Shown here piece after piece: positions 59,022 through 64,000 of a stretch of DNA of 64,000 nt. The notes below the pieces were generated by a model. It had not been told where the DNA came from. It made no database searches and saw only the letters and a program-made list of their open reading frames with translations. The translations under genes were made by a program, and so were the position numbers. The DNA is from Tidjanibacter sp. GTDB taxonomy: Bacteria > Bacteroidota > Bacteroidia > Bacteroidales > Rikenellaceae. Each line of letters begins with the position of its first letter. Within the stretch, counting starts at the first letter, position 1. The stretch is taken from the NCBI GenBank assembly GCA_017631375.1, contig JAGBTK010000030.1, positions 1-64,000 on the forward strand, read 5' to 3'.

Positions 59022-60194
59022 CTATAAGCTGATTTTGTTTATCTCGGCCGATATTTTGTTATATTCGAGTTGCAGGCGCAAAATTGACTCTTGGGCATCG
59101 TAGTAAGAACCGAGTTCGGAGAAGTATTCCACAGCCCCAATCTCGCCACTCTTCAATAGACGACCAAGCATTGCAGGATAGTTGTCGTCGCCAAACATTT
59201 TCTCGAGTGAGCCGAGGGTTGCGTCAATAATGCTCAACTGCTCATAGAGCGACTCCAACTGAGCAACCACCTCCACTTCGACTGCTCTCAACTCTGCCGA
59301 TGCAGCACGCTCCTCGGCTGCGGCACGCTTAACGGTGGCGCGCGAAGAGAAGATAGGAATAGAGATGCCCGACGAGATAGCATTTACCTTTGCTCCGCCA
59401 CTCGCCTGTTTTGTAGTGTAGCCTACCGAGAGCTTAGGCAGTGCCATACTCTTCTCTACCTTCAATTCGGCTGTTGCCAACCCAAGACGCGACTTTGCTG
59501 CCAGCAGAACGGGCGACTCCTCCAGATAGATGGAGGTCATCTCGCCGAGAGCCTTTACGGGGCTTGGTGTGTAGTCGGTAGGCACTATGCTCTCTCCACC
59601 CGCCAGAGTGCGGAGCGCAGTCCCTTTGTCAGCAAGCTCTAGAGAGGTCATAACCACCGCCTCGCGTGCCGATATGGCAGCGTGCCGAGCCTTGCTCAGA
59701 TCGGGGAGCGACACCTCGCCACTCTTAGCCATCTGTGCAAATATCTCAGCTGCGCGCTCCGAGTGCTCTGCCTGCTCCTCTTTCAGGGCGAGAGTCTGGC
59801 TGGTGGTTATATACTCCATATATGCCATTTGCGCCTCTAAGAGTATCTCGGTGCGTAGTGCCGCGTAGTCGTTCCAGGCGGTCGCTGTGCGGCTCTCTGC
59901 CACGCGACTGCGATTGATGTAGGCGGTGGGGAAGTCGAACTCCTGACTCACCGAAATTCCTGTTTCGCTACCACTCTCCGATGGTACGTTCCAACCATAC
60001 TCAAACCCCACCTGCGGGTCTGAGAGATTGTTGCTGGCAATCGCAGCATAGCCCTCGGCATTGGCCGCTTCGCTGGCTGCCTGGAGGGTAGGGTTGTTCT
60101 CCTCTACCAACTTCAAATAGTCGGTTAGCGGGGTCTGGGCACTCGCCGCCGATACGATGGCAAGTGCCGATATGGTGAGAATTACTCTTCGCAT
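59022..60194 (-). CDS. TolC-like outer-membrane efflux protein
   Basis: This 390-residue exported protein (signal peptide about 1-19, ending ASAQ) is of the outer membrane factor family, with long alpha-helical, Ala/Glu-rich repeats arranged twice. It forms the outer channel for the RND pump encoded just upstream, whose gene overlaps its start by 13 bases. It is shorter than E. coli TolC, as in heavy-metal CusC/CzcC-like proteins of this phylum. Confidence 0.88.
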   Translation of the reverse strand: MRRVILTISALAIVSAASAQTPLTDYLKLVEENNPTLQAASEAANAEGYAAIASNNLSDPQVGFEYGWNVPSESGSETGISVSQEFDFPTAYINRSRVAESRTATAWNDYAALRTEILLEAQMAYMEYITTSQTLALKEEQAEHSERAAEIFAQMAKSGEVSLPDLSKARHAAISAREAVVMTSLELADKGTALRTLAGGESIVPTDYTPSPVKALGEMTSIYLEESPVLLAAKSRLGLATAELKVEKSMALPKLSVGYTTKQASGGAKVNAISSGISIPIFSSRATVKRAAAEERAASAELRAVEVEVVAQLESLYEQLSIIDATLGSLEKMFGDDNYPAMLGRLLKSGEIGAVEYFSELGSYYDAQESILRLQLEYNKISAEINKISL

Positions 60195-63100
60195 AACTTA
60201 CTCTCTTCTTTACGATTCAACAACAGATACATTGCGGGGATTACAAAGCCGTTGAGCAGGGTAGAACTGATAAGACCACCCAGAATCACCTGCGCCATAG
60301 GACTCTGAATCTCGTTGCCCGGAACATCACCACCCATAGCAAGGGGTATAAGCGCAAGGGCAGAGGTGAGCGATGTCATCAGGATAGGATTAAGACGGTC
60401 GAGCGAGCCACGAATTACACTATCATAGAGGTCCATACCATCCTTGCGCAACTGCTCATAGTGCGACACGAGCAGAATACCGTTACGCACTGCAATACCA
60501 AGCAGCGAGATAAAACCGATAATCGAGGGGATACTAACCACACCCGAGGTAAGACCAATGCTTGCCACACCGCCAATCATTGCCAGTGGGAGATTGAGCA
60601 ACACCATACCTGCAAGACGCACCTTACGGAACTCCTGAACAAGAAGGATAAATATGATGATGAGTGCTGCAAGCGATGCCAACATCAGTACGCGCGAAGC
60701 GTTCTGCTGACTCTCAAACTGACCGCCATACTCTACATAATAGTCCTCGGGGAGTGCGATATTCTCCTCAATCTGTTCACGGATAGACTCTACCGCGCCA
60801 CCCAGATCGCCACCGACCACATTTGCCGACACAACCACTTTGCGCTTCACATTCTCGCGCGAAACACTATTGGGGCCCGATGTGGAGGAGATGTCTGCCA
60901 CCTCTGCCAGAGGTACCCAGGTGCCATTCATACCACGAATCAGGAGGTTGCCGATATCCTCGGTGCTTGCCTTGTCGTTGCCATCAACCTTTACGGTAAG
61001 GTCGAAAGAGCGATTGCCCTCATAGACCTTGTCGACGTGGTCACCCGAGAGGGAGGCCTCGACAAACTCGGCAAACTCGGGCAGGGTAATGCCGTGGCGT
61101 GCAAGCATATCGCGACGGGGAGTGATGTGCAACTCCGAACGCTCAATCTGCTGCTCCACTACAAGGTCGGTAATGCCCTCGGTGTCAGAGATTTCGTTTT
61201 TAATCTGCTCGGCGAGTTGGAACATCAGGTTGAGGTCTTCGCCAAAGAGCTTGATCGCGATATTTGCCTTTGTGCCCGAGAGCATTGCATCGATTCGGTG
61301 CGAGATAGGCTGACCAATCTCCACATTTACACCTTTCAGTTCACCAAGTCTTGCGCGTACATCCGCCAAGAACTCATCACGACTGCGGTCGGTGAGGGTA
61401 AACGGAGCCTCCAACTCGCAGGCATTCACACCGAGTGCGTGCTCGTCGAGGTGGGCACGACCTGTCTTGCGGGCAACGGTCTCAATCTCGGGTATGGTGA
61501 GCAGAATCTCCTCCACCATACGACCTGCCTTGTCGGACTCTTCGAGCGATACACCAGGCATAAGCGAGGTGTTGATGGTGAGCGAGCCCTCGTTGAAGGG
61601 GGGCAAGAAACTGCTACCAAACGTAGTGAAGAGCACCAGCGCACCTGCAAACAGACCGACCATAGTATAGATTACGGCTCTTTTGTGGTGCATAGCCCAC
61701 TCTAAGGCGCGTTTGTAGATGCGTTTGAGCCAGAGTGCTACGGGCGACTCTTTATCGCCCTTTTTGAGTGCGCGCTCAGAGGTGAGCATTGTGCTACACA
61801 TAACGGGTGTGAGGGTCATCGCCACAACAAGCGAGGCGAAGAGCGACACAATAAACGAGATGCCCAGCGGGCGCAACATACGCCCCTCCATACCACTCAG
61901 GAAGAAGAGAGGTGTGAAGGCGATGATGGTGATAAGTGTTGCGCTGACAATCGAAGAACGAATCTCCTTTGAGCCCTCAAAGACCACTTCGAGAGTGGGC
62001 TTGCGTTCCTCTTTGGGGAGTGCGTGATTCTCGCGCAGACGTTTATATACATTTTCCACGTCGATAATCGCATCGTCAACGAGTGAGCCGATAGCAATCG
62101 CCATACCACCAAGACTCATTGTGTTGATAGTCAGGCCGAAGAGTTTCAGCACCACAATTGCTACTAAAAGCGACAATGGGAGTGCTACAAGCGAAACAGC
62201 CGTTACTCGGGCATTCATCAGGAAGATGAAGAGGATGATGATTACGAAAATTGCACCCTCCAACAGAGCCTTTGATACATTCTGAATAGAGTTTTCGATA
62301 AAGCGTGCCTGTCGGAAAATGTCGGTCTTTACTCGGATATCCTCAGGGAGTGTGTGGCTCAGATCTGCTATTGTGCTATCCAATAACTTGGTGAGTTCCA
62401 GAGTGTTGGTGTTGGGCTGCTTGGTTACGGTAATCAACACCGAAGGCTCGGTCTCAACCGATGCAGTACCAATTTTCGGCTCGTGGTTGCCGATACGCAC
62501 ATCTGCCACATCGCCAATGGTGATGGGTGTGCCGTCGGGAGCCATCTTAACCACTCCGCGAGCAATCTCATCTACATTGGTGGTTGCTACTTTGCCACGG
62601 ATAAGGAACTCATTGCCATAGCGATAGAGTGAACCACCCGAAGTGTTGAGGTTCATACCGCGCGATGCTTCAAGAATCTCGTGCAACGACACATTATAGG
62701 TCATCATCTTGCGAGGCGAGGCGACAATCTGATACTCCTTCTCCTCGCCGCCAATCACAGATACCTGAGCCACGCCACCCAGCGAGAGAAGGCGAGGACG
62801 GATAGTCCAATCGGCAAGTGTGCGCAAATCCTGCATTGAGGTCTGCTCACCTGAGGTCAGACCGATAATATAAATCTCGCCCATAATCGAGGACTGAGGG
62901 CCAAGTACGGGCTGGCCAACACTTGGGGGAAGATTCTCGCCTACGGTAGCCAGACGCTCCGATACAATCTGTCGGGCGGTGTAGATATTGGTACCCCAAT
63001 CAAACTCCACCCAAACCACCGAAAAACCCATGCTCGACTGGCTACGCACACGACGCACGTCGGTAGCACCATTGAGTGCGGTCTCGATAGGGAAGGTTAC

Positions 63101-63292
63101 CAATTTTTCGACCTCCTCGGTCGCCATACCACCCGCCTCGGTCATAACAACCACCGTCGGTGCGGTAAGGTCGGGGAAGACATCAACCTCCATACGAGCC
63201 GTAAAGAGGATGCCTGCCGCCGCTATAATCAACGACACGACCGTCACCATCAGACGGTTGTCGAGTGAGAAACGTATGATTTTGTTAAGCAT
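60182..63292 (-). CDS. CusA/CzcA-type heavy-metal RND efflux transporter
   Basis: This 1036-residue inner-membrane pump is driven by proton flow. The heavy-metal subfamily is indicated by SLVDDAIIDVENVYKRLREN near 405, whose Asp residues in membrane helix 4 take part in proton relay. The N-terminal IIRFSLDNRLMVTVVSLII, the porter-domain DVFPDLTAPTVVVMTEAGGM, GILLVSHYEQLRKDGMDLYDSVIRGSLDRLNPILMT split over the C-terminal half, and two repeated large periplasmic loops are typical. The metal cannot be assigned. The adaptor with a His-rich tail lies just upstream. Confidence 0.92.
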   Translation of the reverse strand: MLNKIIRFSLDNRLMVTVVSLIIAAAGILFTARMEVDVFPDLTAPTVVVMTEAGGMATEEVEKLVTFPIETALNGATDVRRVRSQSSMGFSVVWVEFDWGTNIYTARQIVSERLATVGENLPPSVGQPVLGPQSSIMGEIYIIGLTSGEQTSMQDLRTLADWTIRPRLLSLGGVAQVSVIGGEEKEYQIVASPRKMMTYNVSLHEILEASRGMNLNTSGGSLYRYGNEFLIRGKVATTNVDEIARGVVKMAPDGTPITIGDVADVRIGNHEPKIGTASVETEPSVLITVTKQPNTNTLELTKLLDSTIADLSHTLPEDIRVKTDIFRQARFIENSIQNVSKALLEGAIFVIIILFIFLMNARVTAVSLVALPLSLLVAIVVLKLFGLTINTMSLGGMAIAIGSLVDDAIIDVENVYKRLRENHALPKEERKPTLEVVFEGSKEIRSSIVSATLITIIAFTPLFFLSGMEGRMLRPLGISFIVSLFASLVVAMTLTPVMCSTMLTSERALKKGDKESPVALWLKRIYKRALEWAMHHKRAVIYTMVGLFAGALVLFTTFGSSFLPPFNEGSLTINTSLMPGVSLEESDKAGRMVEEILLTIPEIETVARKTGRAHLDEHALGVNACELEAPFTLTDRSRDEFLADVRARLGELKGVNVEIGQPISHRIDAMLSGTKANIAIKLFGEDLNLMFQLAEQIKNEISDTEGITDLVVEQQIERSELHITPRRDMLARHGITLPEFAEFVEASLSGDHVDKVYEGNRSFDLTVKVDGNDKASTEDIGNLLIRGMNGTWVPLAEVADISSTSGPNSVSRENVKRKVVVSANVVGGDLGGAVESIREQIEENIALPEDYYVEYGGQFESQQNASRVLMLASLAALIIIFILLVQEFRKVRLAGMVLLNLPLAMIGGVASIGLTSGVVSIPSIIGFISLLGIAVRNGILLVSHYEQLRKDGMDLYDSVIRGSLDRLNPILMTSLTSALALIPLAMGGDVPGNEIQSPMAQVILGGLISSTLLNGFVIPAMYLLLNRKEESKLCEE

Positions 63293-63306
63293 AACCTACA
63301 CTCTGT

Positions 63307-64000
63307 TTAGTGGCTGTGACTGTGAGGAATAGCACCCGAGAAAGAGGCCATCTTGACATTTACTGCGCCGCGTGTTACAATCATCTCGCCGGGCTCAACA
63401 CCTGCGATGATCTCTACACGCTCGCCATCGTCATCGCCAATGCGTACCTCTCTGCGCATATAGCACTCCTCGTCGAGTTGAACATATACATAGTAAAGAC
63501 CCTGCGACTCGGTGATTGCCGAGAGGGGGAGAGTGAGTACACCACCGCGCTCTGCACCGAGCAGAGTCACATCAGCAAATGTGCCATCGGGGAAGTTGCC
63601 TGCAGGGAACTCGAAGAGCATCTCAACAAGAGTGCTGCCCGAGGCAATCGAGGTGCTACTCTGCTTCTTATTGCCACCGAGCGCACTTACAGTGTACTTA
63701 TCTTCCGAAACGGGGGTGCTGAAGCGTGCATCGTCAATGGTGGGCAGAATCGAGTAGTAACGCTGGGGTACGCTCACTGCAAGCTGCTTCTTGCCACCGC
63801 CCACAATGGTGGCGATGGGGGTACCTACGCCTACAAAGTCGCCCTCGCTAATCGAGAGATCGGTGATGTAGCCGCCAATCTGTGCCGAGAGTGCTGTGTT
63901 GCCCCCTGTGTTGTTCTTGTAGGGCTCCCACTCAGCTAATGCGCGCTGATACTCTTGCTCGGCAGCCAACCACTCGCCCTGCGAGATAAGACGGTCGTCG
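63307..64000 (-). CDS. Efflux RND periplasmic adaptor, partial (CusB-like)
   Basis: The open frame runs off the right edge of the window, so the 5' part is missing. In-frame codons upstream of 63969 read DDRLISQGEW, so the internal start there is not the true one. The visible 231 residues include the end of the hairpin domain, a lipoyl-like strand (LSAQIGGYITDLSISEGDFVGVGTPIATIV), the beta-barrel domain and the membrane-proximal domain (GLYYVYVQLDEECYMRREVRIG, then GVEPGEMIVTRGAVNVKM). The C-terminus PHSHSH is His-rich and may bind metal. The pump gene follows 14 bases downstream. Confidence 0.88.
   Translation of the reverse strand, partial: DDRLISQGEWLAAEQEYQRALAEWEPYKNNTGGNTALSAQIGGYITDLSISEGDFVGVGTPIATIVGGGKKQLAVSVPQRYYSILPTIDDARFSTPVSEDKYTVSALGGNKKQSSTSIASGSTLVEMLFEFPAGNFPDGTFADVTLLGAERGGVLTLPLSAITESQGLYYVYVQLDEECYMRREVRIGDDDGERVEIIAGVEPGEMIVTRGAVNVKMASFSGAIPHSHSH

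Noticed and set aside
60461..61705. 414-codon plus-strand frame opposite the RND pump
   Set aside because: It is a shadow frame. The minus-strand pump motifs are clear, and the plus-strand translation is Cys/His-rich noise.

Overview
The window is a chromosomal segment from a member of the Bacteroidota, most likely the order Bacteroidales; a Rikenellaceae/Alistipes-like affiliation is only a guess. The evidence is the promoter type (TTTG, about 19-20 bases, then TAnnTTTG, instead of the usual -35/-10 boxes), the near absence of Shine-Dalgarno sites, and lineage-typical genes: GldE, FKBP-type lipoproteins, GSCFA, DUF2851, a PafA-like phosphatase-family protein, a fused-alpha 2-oxoacid:ferredoxin oxidoreductase and a meso-DAP type MurE. 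Almost every gene is housekeeping. I see no prophage, CRISPR array, transposase or recognisable defence island.

Layout. 0.2-2.2 kb (-): sugar nucleotidyltransferase and galM, overlapping. 2.3-7.1 kb (+): degenerate LytM protein, dxr, rseP, radA. 7.5-14 kb: a CoA-transferase (-) divergent from a 2-oxoacid:ferredoxin oxidoreductase pair and a biotin-dependent carboxyltransferase (+), a central carbon metabolism block. 14.2-18.4 kb: AraC regulator (-), a small secreted repeat protein and a TonB-dependent receptor-like outer-membrane protein (+) with tandem promoters. 18.5 kb: tRNA-Gln(CUG). 18.8-24.7 kb (+): grpE, dnaJ, a small membrane protein, mutL, rhomboid protease, EEP-family hydrolase. 24.8-32.4 kb: ispE (-), GSCFA and a PafA-like pseudophosphatase (+), galK (-), YbaK/ProX deacylase, sufE-like, DUF59 and a short DUF2851 protein (+). 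32.4-37.6 kb (+): secA and two FKBP lipoproteins. 38.1-55.9 kb (-): a compact division and cell-wall cluster, mraW(rsmH)-ftsL-ftsI-murE-mraY-murD-ftsW-murG-murC-ftsQ-ftsA-ftsZ, continuing without an obvious break into gldE, a phosphopantetheinyl transferase and ung. 56.0-58.1 kb: ispF (-) and pepD (+). 58.1-64 kb (-): a heavy-metal-type RND efflux operon (adaptor cut by the window edge, pump, TolC-like protein) followed by a secreted esterase-like lipoprotein.

The least ordinary content is between genes. (1) A family of about 125-bp near-palindromic elements has five copies (7.1, 7.4, 31.1, 31.2 and 37.6 kb). Four start within a few bases of a stop codon in the same orientation, and the stems change in a compensated way between copies. 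(2) A second family has two copies (14.0 and 37.9 kb) that fold into a three-armed, cloverleaf-like palindrome, again downstream of genes and again with compensatory changes. (3) A set of look-alike terminator hairpins shares a GAGAG-type stem. Other points are a PafA-like protein without most metal ligands, a MutL without the usual C-terminal endonuclease motifs, a LytM protein without its catalytic residues, an FKBP lipoprotein interrupted by a Gly/Tyr-rich block, and a nine-G tract between two promoters of the outer-membrane receptor.

All calls come from reading sequence and translations by eye. No alignment, folding or database search was run, so family names rest on recognised motifs and gene order.
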